Of a stretch of DNA of 64,000 bases, positions 33,665 to 42,232 are shown one piece after another. Position 1 is the first letter of the stretch; every line of letters starts with the position of its first letter. This stretch comes from Thiodiazotropha sp040507035 (GTDB lineage: Bacteria > Pseudomonadota > Gammaproteobacteria > Chromatiales > Chromatiaceae), in NCBI GenBank assembly GCA_040507035.1, contig JBEVVR010000017.1, positions 62,001-126,000 on the forward strand. Direction: 5' to 3'. The translations under genes were made by a program, and so were the position numbers. The notes beneath the pieces are model-generated. The model searched no databases. It saw nothing but the letters and a program-made list of their open reading frames with translations, and was not told the DNA's origin.

Positions 33665-33897
33665 AACCCACTCCGCTATGTTGTTATCTATATTCTAGAC
33701 CCTGATTAAGCGATTAAGTTTACCCCGGCACAAGAAATTTGGATTTATATTTATTTAATAAGCAAGCAGTTAATAATTATTATTAATGTAATTTCTATTA
33801 ATAGATTCGGTAACAGGATCAAGTATAACGCCCCTATTCCATAACTCAATTCTCCACCTGACGCTTTGATCGAAATTAATTTTGATTCGACCCCGAA
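33665..33897. other. AT-rich divergent intergenic region
   Basis: Non-coding spacer between nfeD and the Pho box array. Apart from strong AT bias I see no gene or repeat. Confidence 0.5.
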
Positions 33898-33948
33898 TTG
33901 TCACAATACTGTAATATTACGGGAATATAGTTGTAACGTTATTGTAAT
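33898..33948 (+). promoter_or_regulatory. Array of five Pho boxes upstream of pstS
   Basis: Five heptamers follow each other every 11 bp at 33898, 33909, 33920, 33931 and 33942: TTGTCAC, CTGTAAT, CGGGAAT, TTGTAAC, TTGTAAT, each with an AT-rich 4-bp spacer. This is the direct-repeat pattern bound by PhoB (consensus CTGTCAT every 11 bp); the third unit is the weakest. The array ends 143 bp before the pstS ATG. Confidence 0.85.
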
Positions 33949-34091
33949 ATTTAACCCGGTCTTCAGTAGATAACAGTCCTACCACCATAAACAACGACAA
34001 GTTAAAGACAAACAAGGTTGTGCTGATGTTCTGGGTTGCTGTTTATTTTTACTGCAGTTACTGAATACCAACCTATTTGAGGGTGATCATA

Positions 34092-34967
34092 ATGAGTAAA
34101 TTCTCTTTTGCCACATCTATAGTGGCCACCGGTCTGCTTTGCATTTTTTCCGCCCAGGCGGCGGATCGCACCGTCATCCAAAACAAGGGATCTGACACCC
34201 TGGTCAACGTTGCCCAGGCCTGGGCGGAGGAGTATGGCAAGGTCGACGCCAATGTGGCGGTTGCGGTATCCGGGGGCGGATCTGGCACCGGTATCGCCGC
34301 CATGATCAACGGCACCGTGGATATTGCCAATGCCAGTCGCCAAATGAAAAAGAAAGAGCTCACCTTGGCGAAGTCGAAGGGCCAGGACCCTATCGAACAT
34401 GTGGTTGGCTATGACGCCCTCGCCGTCTTTCTGCATCAGAACAATCCGGCTGACACCCTCACCTACGAGCAGATAAATGCGATCTACAGACGCGGCGGCA
34501 AGGCCACCAAATGGTCCGATCTGGGTTTTGAGGTCCCCGGCTGCAAAAACGGTGAGATCGTTGTCGTCAGTCGCCAAAACAACTCCGGCACCTATGCCTA
34601 TTTCAAGAAAGAGGTACTCGGTAAGAAAGGCAAGTACCGTCAAGGCACCTTGGATATGCATGGCTCAAAGGACGTGGTCGATCTCGTTGAGAAGACGCCG
34701 TGTGCGATCGGCTACAGCGGCTTGGCCTATGCCACCGACCATATCAAGATGGCCTGTGTCTCGAAACAAGATGGAGAGTGTGTCACGCCCAGCGTAGAGA
34801 CAGCCAGCGATCGCAGCTACCCCATTGCAAGGCCTCTGTTTATGTACACCAATGGCGAACCCAAGGGGGCTGTCAAGGCCTATCTGGACTGGGTCAAGAG
34901 CGATGTCGGCCAGTGCATTCTGCTGAAAAAGGGCTATGCACCGATTCGTGGTGTAACTTGTAATTAA
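34092..34967 (+). CDS. pstS: Phosphate ABC transporter substrate-binding protein PstS
   Basis: A 291-residue periplasmic phosphate-binding protein with a signal peptide ending near SAQAAD. Phosphate-binding segments are KGSDTL, SGGGSGTGIAAM, SRQM and SRQNNSGTY. The ATG at 34092 follows gagggtgat; the frame is open 15 bp further to a TTG. First gene of the Pho-controlled operon. Confidence 0.93.
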   Translation: MSKFSFATSIVATGLLCIFSAQAADRTVIQNKGSDTLVNVAQAWAEEYGKVDANVAVAVSGGGSGTGIAAMINGTVDIANASRQMKKKELTLAKSKGQDPIEHVVGYDALAVFLHQNNPADTLTYEQINAIYRRGGKATKWSDLGFEVPGCKNGEIVVVSRQNNSGTYAYFKKEVLGKKGKYRQGTLDMHGSKDVVDLVEKTPCAIGYSGLAYATDHIKMACVSKQDGECVTPSVETASDRSYPIARPLFMYTNGEPKGAVKAYLDWVKSDVGQCILLKKGYAPIRGVTCN

Positions 34968-35010
34968 GAGGCACTGCATTGAAGCTGTTTCGCAGGTTAC
35001 TAGGGCTTTT

Positions 35011-35048
35011 CCCAATTCCGGTGAGTAAAAAAGGATACCGGGGTTGGG
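35011..35048 (+). terminator. Hairpin between pstS and phoU
   Basis: Imperfect 11-bp stem cccaattccggt / accggggttggg with a loop containing gtaaaaaagg. Such an attenuator would keep PstS in excess over the membrane components. Confidence 0.5.
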
Positions 35049-35180
35049 ATCGGCCGCTTGGATTTGGCTACAGCTTTGGATCTGCAAACAACAACTGCCA
35101 GCCTTTAATAGGTTCTCAAAATAAAACTACATAAAAAATCGTTGTCACCTATGACGGCGCTCAATGGGGAGCATTAAACA

Positions 35181-36257
35181 ATGGGCCATCTTGAAGAACG
35201 ACTGGAACGCGACCTGAAAGACATACACGATCGTGTGGCGAAGATGGGTGCACAGGTACAGGAAGCTGTGAGGAATGCGGTAAAGGCCCTGCAGACGGGA
35301 GACAGCAAACTCGCCTATGCCACGGTGCTGAATGACAATCCCATCAATCGCAGCATGCGCGAGATCGATAAGATCTGTCACCGCTTTTTCGCCATCCACA
35401 TACCCAGTGGCGGTCACCTGCGCCTGCTCTCCTCTGTGATCCGCGCCAATATCGAGCTGGAACGCATCGGAGACTATGCCGTTACCATCGCCCGCGAAGG
35501 GGCACAACTGTCACAGCCACCCAGTGGCGGTTTAGGCAAAGAGCTCGAGCGTATCGCCAGCGAAACCATGAATATGTTGCAGTTGGCGATCAGCGCCTTT
35601 ACGGATCTAAATGCCGAAAGCGCCAAAAGCACCATGACCCTGGCAAAGGAGATGGAGCATAACCTGGACATCGTCTACACGGAGATGATGGAGAACGACG
35701 ATCGCGCCAAAGTCGAAGAGGTGCTGGCAATCTTTGTCGTCTTCACCCAACTCAAGCGTGTGGCGGATCAGGCGAAGAACCTCTGCGAAGATACCGTATT
35801 CGCGGTAACCGGAGAACAGAAGCAGCCTAAGACCTTCAATATTCTGTTTATCGATGAAGACAACAGCAGCCTGAGCCAACTGGCTGAAGCCATTGCCAGA
35901 TTGAATCACCCGAACGTCGGTAACTACCGAAGCGCGGGGCGGGTAAAAGCCGATGCGCTCAATCCCCAGTTAATCAAATTCTTGGAAGAGAAGGGTATTG
36001 ATTACGATGACGCCAAACCCACCGTCATCACTGAGCTAACGCCCAAGGAGATATCCGACCAGCATGTGGTCGTCTCGTTGCGGGGAGAAGTGGCGTCCTA
36101 CCTGCCACGCATCCCCTTCCATACCTCTGCCATCGAGTGGGGCTTGGGTGAAACTCCGGAGGTCGAGGATTTTCACGAATACGAATCGATCTATCGTGAA
36201 TTGGCCATTTTGATCAAGGATCTGATGGAGCTGTTACGTGGTGAAGGAGCGAGCTAA
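35181..36257 (+). CDS. phoU: PhoU-domain protein fused to a degenerate LMW-phosphatase-like domain
   Basis: Residues 1-210 are a full two-lobed PhoU, the cytoplasmic regulator of the Pst transporter and phosphate signalling. From about residue 218 a second domain begins, TFNILFIDEDNSSLSQLAEA, and continues through YRSAGRVKADALNPQLIKFL. Its layout is that of low-molecular-weight phosphatases and ArsC, but the catalytic CX5R loop is replaced by IDEDNSSLS with no Cys or Arg. It is therefore probably a non-catalytic sensing domain. Located between pstS and pstC. Confidence 0.82.
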   Translation: MGHLEERLERDLKDIHDRVAKMGAQVQEAVRNAVKALQTGDSKLAYATVLNDNPINRSMREIDKICHRFFAIHIPSGGHLRLLSSVIRANIELERIGDYAVTIAREGAQLSQPPSGGLGKELERIASETMNMLQLAISAFTDLNAESAKSTMTLAKEMEHNLDIVYTEMMENDDRAKVEEVLAIFVVFTQLKRVADQAKNLCEDTVFAVTGEQKQPKTFNILFIDEDNSSLSQLAEAIARLNHPNVGNYRSAGRVKADALNPQLIKFLEEKGIDYDDAKPTVITELTPKEISDQHVVVSLRGEVASYLPRIPFHTSAIEWGLGETPEVEDFHEYESIYRELAILIKDLMELLRGEGAS

Positions 36258-36258
36258 G

Positions 36259-37191
36259 ATGTCTGAGCCGCAATCGCTACAACAGACCATGCCCGCCGAC
36301 TTCGATAGCCGCAACCTGGATTGGTACATCGATAAGCTGGTCCAATCCATCGTCTTCATCGCCGGCATATCTGCGATCATCTTTATCATCGGCATCTTCG
36401 CTTTCATCACCATTGAGGGCTTTGGTTTTCTCCTCGAGGACTTCACTTTTAAAGAGTTTTTTCTCTCACCCTTCTGGGAACCCTCCGATGAGGATGCGCC
36501 GGAATACGGTATCCTTGCGCTGGTGGCGGGCACCGCCAGTGTCACCGGGCTGGCGATGGTGGTTGCCATCCCCTTCTCCCTCGGTGCCGCCATCTTTATA
36601 GGCGAATTCGCCACCGGTAAGCTGAGGGAGTCCCTCAAGGTCCTGGTCGAGCTGCTGGCCGCCATCCCCTCGGTGGTCTGGGGCTTTATCGGACTCTCCA
36701 TCATGAACCCGTTGATCATCGATCTCTTCGATGTGCCCGTCGGCCTGAACGTACTCAATGCCGGCATCATTCTCGGCTTGATGGCGGCGCCGATTATGAC
36801 CTCCATCGCGGAGGATGCGCTGAAGGCGGTGCCCGATCGCTATCGGGAAGCGGCAGAAGCACTGGGGGCCACACGTTGGCAGGTGATCTTCAAGACTGTG
36901 CTACCCGCGGCAAAGAACGGCCTCCTCGGCGCGGTACTGCTGGGGGTTGGTCGTGGCTTTGGCGAAACCATGGCGGTGCTGATGGCCACCGGACATGCGG
37001 TGAACATTCCTGACAGCCTGTTCGACCCGGTACGTGCGCTGACCGCCACCATCGCCGCGGAGCTGGGAGAGACCGCTGTCGGCTCGCCGCACTACCAGGC
37101 GCTGTTCACCATCGGCATCTTCCTCTTCATCATCACCTTCCTGATCAACCTCACCGCGGATCTCATTGTTCGTGGCATTCGCAAGGGGTAA
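36259..37191 (+). CDS. pstC: Phosphate ABC transporter permease PstC
   Basis: A 310-residue inner membrane permease with six helices and the permease EAA-type loop DRYREAAEALGATRWQVIFK. The ATG at 36259 follows aaggag; seven extra codons upstream overlap phoU. The N-terminal 30 residues before the first helix are longer than in E. coli PstC. It forms the translocation channel with PstA. Confidence 0.92.
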   Translation: MSEPQSLQQTMPADFDSRNLDWYIDKLVQSIVFIAGISAIIFIIGIFAFITIEGFGFLLEDFTFKEFFLSPFWEPSDEDAPEYGILALVAGTASVTGLAMVVAIPFSLGAAIFIGEFATGKLRESLKVLVELLAAIPSVVWGFIGLSIMNPLIIDLFDVPVGLNVLNAGIILGLMAAPIMTSIAEDALKAVPDRYREAAEALGATRWQVIFKTVLPAAKNGLLGAVLLGVGRGFGETMAVLMATGHAVNIPDSLFDPVRALTATIAAELGETAVGSPHYQALFTIGIFLFIITFLINLTADLIVRGIRKG

Positions 37192-37197
37192 GTCGCC

Positions 37198-38067
37198 ATG
37201 TTCGCCGAATCTGAATTGAATCTACGCAACAAACGGGTTCAGAACCTGTTTCGCATCCTCTTCCTGATGATGACCATCCTGTTGGTTATACCGGTCATCA
37301 TCATCCTCGGCACCCTGATCGCCAAGGGCGGCAGTATCATCTCCCTCGATTTTCTGTTTACCGATCCCACCAACGGGATGACCGAGGGCGGCATCTTTCC
37401 CGCACTGCTGGGTACCATCTGGATCGTTGCGGTGGCGCTGCTGGCATCGGTGCCCCTGGGTGTGGCGGCGGCCATCTATCTCAACGAGTATGCCGGCGAC
37501 AACTGGTTCACCCGGCTCATCCAGCTGGCGATCATCAACCTTGCCGGGGTGCCCTCTATCGTGCATGCCCTGTTCGGTGTCGGCGCCTTCGTCATCTTTT
37601 TCGGTTTCGGCACCAGCATCCTCGCCGCCAGCCTGACCCTGGCGATCATGACCCTGCCGGTGGTGATCGTCTCCACCCGGGAGTCGTTGCGCGCCGTGCC
37701 CCAGGCCTTCCGCGAGGCCTGCTGGAACATGGGCGCCACCCGCTGGCAGACCATAAGGCGCGTGGTTCTACCCAATGCGGTTAGCGGTATCCTCACCGGT
37801 GTCATCCTGGAGGTATCCCGCACCACCGGCGAAACCGCACCCATCATGTTCACCGGCGCCGCCTTCTTCCTGCCCTTCCTGCCCCAGAGCGTCTTCGACC
37901 AGACCATGGCGCTGTCGCTGCACCTGTTCGTGGTCTCCACCCAGGTGCCCGGGGTGCCGGACAACCTGCCCTATGGTGTCGCCCTGGTGCTGATCGCCAT
38001 GGTGCTGCTGATGAACAGCATCTCCATCGCCTTCCGCATGTATCTGCGAGGTAAAAAGAAATGGTAG
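37198..38067 (+). CDS. pstA: Phosphate ABC transporter permease PstA
   Basis: A 289-residue permease with six helices and the EAA loop PQAFREACWNMGATRWQTIRR. It starts 6 nt after pstC and overlaps the first pstB by 7 bp, so the operon is tightly packed. Confidence 0.92.
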   Translation: MFAESELNLRNKRVQNLFRILFLMMTILLVIPVIIILGTLIAKGGSIISLDFLFTDPTNGMTEGGIFPALLGTIWIVAVALLASVPLGVAAAIYLNEYAGDNWFTRLIQLAIINLAGVPSIVHALFGVGAFVIFFGFGTSILAASLTLAIMTLPVVIVSTRESLRAVPQAFREACWNMGATRWQTIRRVVLPNAVSGILTGVILEVSRTTGETAPIMFTGAAFFLPFLPQSVFDQTMALSLHLFVVSTQVPGVPDNLPYGVALVLIAMVLLMNSISIAFRMYLRGKKKW

Positions 38068-38882
38068 ACATGAGCCTCAACACCGCGACTGTTGAAACAG
38101 TGCAAAACGAGGTGGTCGAATCCCCCGCCCAGATCAAACTCGGGGTCAGTGACCTTACCATCAAGTATGGCGGAACAGCCGCACTGAGCGATGTCAATCT
38201 GACGGTCCGCGAGCATGAGATCTTCGGCATCATCGGACCGGCCAACGCGGGTAAGACATCCTTTCTCAAGGCCCTCAACCGCATGGATACCTTCAACACC
38301 AACATGAGTGTGGAGGGCCGGATTCTCTTCAATGGCCTCGATGTGCATAAATTAAAGAACATCTATGCCCTGCGCAGCCGCATCGGCGTGGTCTTCCCGC
38401 TGCCCGTCGGTCTGCCGCTGACGATCTATGAGAATGTCGCTCTCTCACCCCGCCTGCGCGGTATCAACAAAAAGAGTGAGTTGGACATCATCGTCGAACG
38501 CTGCCTCACCCGGGCTGCGCTCTGGGACGAGGTAAAGGACAGGCTCAACTCCCTGGGCAGCCTTCTCTCCGGCGGTCAACAACAACGATTGACCATCGCC
38601 CGTGCCCTGTCACAAGAGCCGGACCTGCTGATGTTGGATGAGTTCTCCATAGCCGTCGACCCGGTGACCACCATGCGCATCGAGGATGTGCTGAAAGAGC
38701 TTAAGAAGGACATGACCATCATCCTGGTCACCAACCTGGTACAGCAAGCAAGGCGACTGGCCGATCGCACCGCATTCTTCCTCGAAGGCGAGTGCGTTGA
38801 GATCGGCGAGACCGAGGATCTCTTCACCGGCGAAGTAAAAGATCAGAGAACAAGAGACTATGTAGAGGGGAAATTCGGCTGA
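38061..38882 (+). CDS. pstB: PstB-family ATPase with degenerate Q- and H-loops
   Basis: A 273-residue PstB-like ATPase. Walker A GPANAGKT (59-66) and a canonical signature LSGGQ (169-173) are present. Yet the Q-loop Gln is Pro (VVFP, residue 113), Walker B LLMLDE is followed by Phe195 in place of Pro, and the H-loop His is Asn225 (LVTNL). Such changes normally abolish hydrolysis at the site this subunit's Walker motifs build. The second PstB (39116) has the opposite defect, so the two probably work as a heterodimer. Confidence 0.88.
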   Translation: MVDMSLNTATVETVQNEVVESPAQIKLGVSDLTIKYGGTAALSDVNLTVREHEIFGIIGPANAGKTSFLKALNRMDTFNTNMSVEGRILFNGLDVHKLKNIYALRSRIGVVFPLPVGLPLTIYENVALSPRLRGINKKSELDIIVERCLTRAALWDEVKDRLNSLGSLLSGGQQQRLTIARALSQEPDLLMLDEFSIAVDPVTTMRIEDVLKELKKDMTIILVTNLVQQARRLADRTAFFLEGECVEIGETEDLFTGEVKDQRTRDYVEGKFG

Positions 38883-38918
38883 TGCCCCCCCTACGAAGAC
38901 ATCATATTGAACGCTGGT

Positions 38919-39024
38919 GGCGCCTGAGGATTGTCTTTCGCAGTAGCGGCATGGACGCCGCGTAAGCCCCGTCACGACAGGGATGTCGTGTCGGGGCGTC
39001 GGAGAAAGACAACCCTCAGGCGCC
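38919..39024. repeat. Nested palindromic element between the two pstB genes
   Basis: Arms of 21 bp at 38919-38939 (GGCGCCTGAGGATTGTCTTTC) less one base and their complement at 39004-39024 match at 20 of 21 positions. An inner hairpin spans 38966-38997 (gccccg-t-cacgaca, loop ggga, and its complement). The whole 106 bp would fold into one long structure. It looks like an extragenic palindromic element inserted in the pst operon. Confidence 0.75.
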
Positions 39025-39115
39025 GAGGATTAGAAAAGTACTCCATGCAGCGAGAATGAAAAACACCTACATCGAGAAAAATTCTGCTAGTTACTAACGA
39101 ATACAAGCAAATACA

Positions 39116-39895
39116 ATGAACACACCAACCCCCGAGTACGCCATCAAAACCAGCCAGCTAAACCTCTGGTACGGCACCTTCCAGGCCCTCTTCGATGTCG
39201 ACCTCAACATCCGCAACGGCATGATCACCTCCCTGATCGGCCCTTCCGGCTGCGGTAAGTCGACCTTCCTGCGTAGCGTCAACCGCATCAACGAGCGCCT
39301 GGGTTATGTACGCATTGAAGGCAACATCGATGTCCTTGACAAGAACATCTACGATCCTGATGTGGAGCTGGTCCAGGTACGCAAACAGATCGGCATGGTC
39401 TTCCAACGTCCCAATCCCCTGCCCATCTCGATCCGCGACAACATCCTCTTCGGCCACAGAATACACACCAAAAACAAAAGATCGGCAAAGGCGGAACAGG
39501 AGGAGATCGTCGAGTCATCCCTGCAGCAGGTGCTGTTGTGGGATAAGGTAAAAGACCGCCTCAACCAGAAGGCAACGGAACTCTCCCTGGAGGAACAACA
39601 GAAACTCTGCATTGCCAGACTACTGCCGGTAAAACCGAGCGTACTGTTGATGGATGAACCCTGCTCCGCCCTCGACCCGAAAGGCACCGCCGCGGTGGAG
39701 GAGCTGATCTGGGAACTTCGAGGTCAATACACCATTCTCATCGTCACCCACAACATGGCCCAAGCCAGGCGTGCCAGTGAGGAGTGTATCTTCATGTTGA
39801 TGGGTAAGGTGGTGGAACATCAAGCCACTGAGGATCTGTTTGTTACCCCGGATAAGAAGGAGACTGCGGATTACATCGAGGGGAGGTATGGCTGA
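39116..39895 (+). CDS. pstB: PstB-family ATPase with degenerate signature motif
   Basis: A 259-residue phosphate-transport ATPase. Walker A GPSGCGKST (42-50), Q-loop Gln97 (MVFQRPNP), Walker B MDEP (179-182) and H-loop His212 (IVTHNM) are canonical. The ABC signature, LSGGQ in nearly all ABC proteins, is LSLEE (156-160). Combined with the other PstB, one composite site (these Walker motifs plus that LSGGQ) would be fully canonical and the other doubly defective. It lies 233 bp after the first pstB, across a palindromic element. Confidence 0.9.
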   Translation: MNTPTPEYAIKTSQLNLWYGTFQALFDVDLNIRNGMITSLIGPSGCGKSTFLRSVNRINERLGYVRIEGNIDVLDKNIYDPDVELVQVRKQIGMVFQRPNPLPISIRDNILFGHRIHTKNKRSAKAEQEEIVESSLQQVLLWDKVKDRLNQKATELSLEEQQKLCIARLLPVKPSVLLMDEPCSALDPKGTAAVEELIWELRGQYTILIVTHNMAQARRASEECIFMLMGKVVEHQATEDLFVTPDKKETADYIEGRYG

Positions 39896-40033
39896 ACAAG
39901 AGATATCATGCCTTGCTTTATAACCATTTCTGATATCGAGCAACGGATTTCCCGCCGATCAATTTCTTTACGCAGGCAATTCACGTAGTATATATGCCAG
40001 AGTTTGATGTTTTGATGGCTCTCATGAATTGAT

Positions 40034-40612
40034 ATGTCAATACCATTGCAACGCGCGCCATTACTGATGATTGCTATGCTACTCTTTGCATACACCATCT
40101 TGTTTCGTGCATCCCCTGAATCCAACTACAGATATACAAAGGTTCATACACCCAACCTGTCGAATACAGCCAGGCAGCTTGATTACAAGACACTGGAATA
40201 TGCTTTTGCATCGCTTCGCTTCGATGAACAGGGGGTGGCAATTCCGAATGCAAAGTTTGCATCACAACTCAGCGCTTTCTTGGATAGCAACGATATTTTA
40301 CAGCCACCTGTGATCGAAAGAGTTGAGTTTTTGCTTGAAAAGCAGACATCGCCCAAGGCGTATAAAAATGTCGTTGCCCTATTGCGGCATTTTCTGATTT
40401 ACAAGCAGCGGCTAGAGGCAATTAACAAACACACCCCAAACAGTATCGAGGAGCATAATAATCATAACCATCGAATTGAGTCCCTGCAAAATGATATTTT
40501 CGGACATGATTTAGCCGAGAAGTTATTCGCAGTCCAACGACGCATGAGAGAAATCATGTTTTTTGAGAACCAGCTAATAAAAGATAATATAAGAACGAAG
40601 ATACCACATTGA
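40034..40612 (+). CDS. Lipase chaperone-like membrane-anchored protein
   Basis: A 192-residue protein with one N-terminal helix (residues 9-25) and a helical periplasmic part. The stretch IFGHDLAEKLFAVQRRMREI followed by MFFENQLI resembles a repeat element of lipase chaperones (Lif/LifO), which fold secreted lipases. It is about half of a usual Lif and could be a partial or diverged member. Codon use is AT-rich compared with the pst genes before it. Confidence 0.5.
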   Translation: MSIPLQRAPLLMIAMLLFAYTILFRASPESNYRYTKVHTPNLSNTARQLDYKTLEYAFASLRFDEQGVAIPNAKFASQLSAFLDSNDILQPPVIERVEFLLEKQTSPKAYKNVVALLRHFLIYKQRLEAINKHTPNSIEEHNNHNHRIESLQNDIFGHDLAEKLFAVQRRMREIMFFENQLIKDNIRTKIPH

Positions 40613-40652
40613 AATCAATCCATCCTGATTTCGCCTATGTCAAGTAATAACA

Positions 40653-42215
40653 ATGATCATATTTAGGCCAGCCAGGCAATCGGTTACTCTATATCTATAT
40701 GCATCAATCAGTGGTATCTTGCTGGCCATATCGTCTTTGTACCCCTCTTTCTTCTTGTTGACCTGGATTGCCTTCATACCCTTAGTTTTCGCAGTACAAA
40801 ACTCCCAGTCTCTTCTTAGTGCCTACATACTGGGCCTTTGCTCGGGTTTTACACTCTATTCAATATCCACCTATTGGTTGGTGGACTTTATCATGATATT
40901 CAAGGGATATGGCACAATAACCTCAGTAGCTTTGTCATCGTTATATTGGATTTACTGTGCGCAGATGTTGGCATTGGTCTCTGCGCTTACGTGGCATTAT
41001 AAAAAATACTACTCATTGATATGGCTGTTTCCTATCCTCATTACTATTGCATTCGCTTATTACCCCACTTTATTTTCAGTTCAAGTTGGTGAAACGCAAA
41101 GCAGATTTCTGTTGGCGCTACAAGGTATTTCTTATACTGGCGTTCATGGTTTGGATTTTATTGTTGCACTGGTCAATATATTGATTTTGCAGGCGATAAA
41201 TGGAAGATCAGAAGTTCCAAAACACAGTACAGCACTTGCTTACGGCCTAATCGTTTTGTGGTTTGGCTATGGAATTTATGGCTTACAAACCTGGGAACCA
41301 TTGTCAAAGAATTGGCCAGCACTCAATGTTGGCATCGTCCAGTCCAACCATCCTCCACAGGCTTTTTCTGACGGCCCTCAGCCAGGGTACAGTCTCAGCT
41401 ATCCATTGGAAATGGCGTTGACGGAGAAACTGGTTGAGCAGGATGTCGATATTGTTATTTGGCCTGAAACCACATCTAATCATTACTATGCTAAAGAGTT
41501 TGTCAAAACAGCCTTTCAAAGACACATAAGTGAATGGCAAACCCCATTGATATTTCAAGATTACGAGTCCCTGGTTATTCAGGGGGAGTTTCAGCACTAC
41601 AGTACATCAACTTATCTTGACAATAAGGGTGAACTAGCCGGTCAATACCGTAAAATAAAACGCATCCCTTTCGCCGAATATCTCCCATGGTTGGATGAAT
41701 CGTTGGCTTTTAAAAGGTTGCTGAAGAGATATTTAGGTGATTTTTTTAGCAATCTGATGCCGGGTCCTGGGGCTAAAGTCTTTCGTACAGACAGGGCCGC
41801 ATATATGCCAATGATATGCTACGAGGTCATGTTCCCAGAATTCGTAGCCAATAGTGTTGTAGCCACTAAAAACCCGGATATATTGGTCGTGCAGTCCAAT
41901 AACAGCTGGTTTGGCGATACGCGCCAGCCTTTTCAACATTTAGCAGCCTCAGTACTGCGCAGTGTTGAAAACAGACTACCGTTGGTGCACGTTATAAATA
42001 ACGGGCCTGGCGCCATAATAGTGCCGAGCGGTCGCCAACTTATGCAAACTGATTACAAAGAAACCGCCGCCTATGCGGTTGAGGTGCCTGTTCTCGATAC
42101 AGAGCACCCGAGCTTTTATACCAAGCACCCTCGATTATTCATACTAGGCATAACAACTGTTTTTTTATTGATGATGTTGCAGCCTGGCCTCAGAAAGTTA
42201 GTAACCAGATATTAA
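40653..42215 (+). CDS. Apolipoprotein N-acyltransferase-like protein
   Basis: A 520-residue membrane protein with six to seven N-terminal helices and a periplasmic nitrilase-fold domain, the design of Lnt. The catalytic triad is visible: Glu in IVIWPETTS, Lys in RKIKRIPFAEY and Cys in MPMICYEVMFPE. Low resemblance to the core cut/lnt sequence and the location between two lipase-chaperone-like genes suggest a specialised paralogue rather than the housekeeping enzyme. AT-rich. Confidence 0.78.
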   Translation: MIIFRPARQSVTLYLYASISGILLAISSLYPSFFLLTWIAFIPLVFAVQNSQSLLSAYILGLCSGFTLYSISTYWLVDFIMIFKGYGTITSVALSSLYWIYCAQMLALVSALTWHYKKYYSLIWLFPILITIAFAYYPTLFSVQVGETQSRFLLALQGISYTGVHGLDFIVALVNILILQAINGRSEVPKHSTALAYGLIVLWFGYGIYGLQTWEPLSKNWPALNVGIVQSNHPPQAFSDGPQPGYSLSYPLEMALTEKLVEQDVDIVIWPETTSNHYYAKEFVKTAFQRHISEWQTPLIFQDYESLVIQGEFQHYSTSTYLDNKGELAGQYRKIKRIPFAEYLPWLDESLAFKRLLKRYLGDFFSNLMPGPGAKVFRTDRAAYMPMICYEVMFPEFVANSVVATKNPDILVVQSNNSWFGDTRQPFQHLAASVLRSVENRLPLVHVINNGPGAIIVPSGRQLMQTDYKETAAYAVEVPVLDTEHPSFYTKHPRLFILGITTVFLLMMLQPGLRKLVTRY

Positions 42216-42232
42216 TCGTCGGTCTTGGGTTG

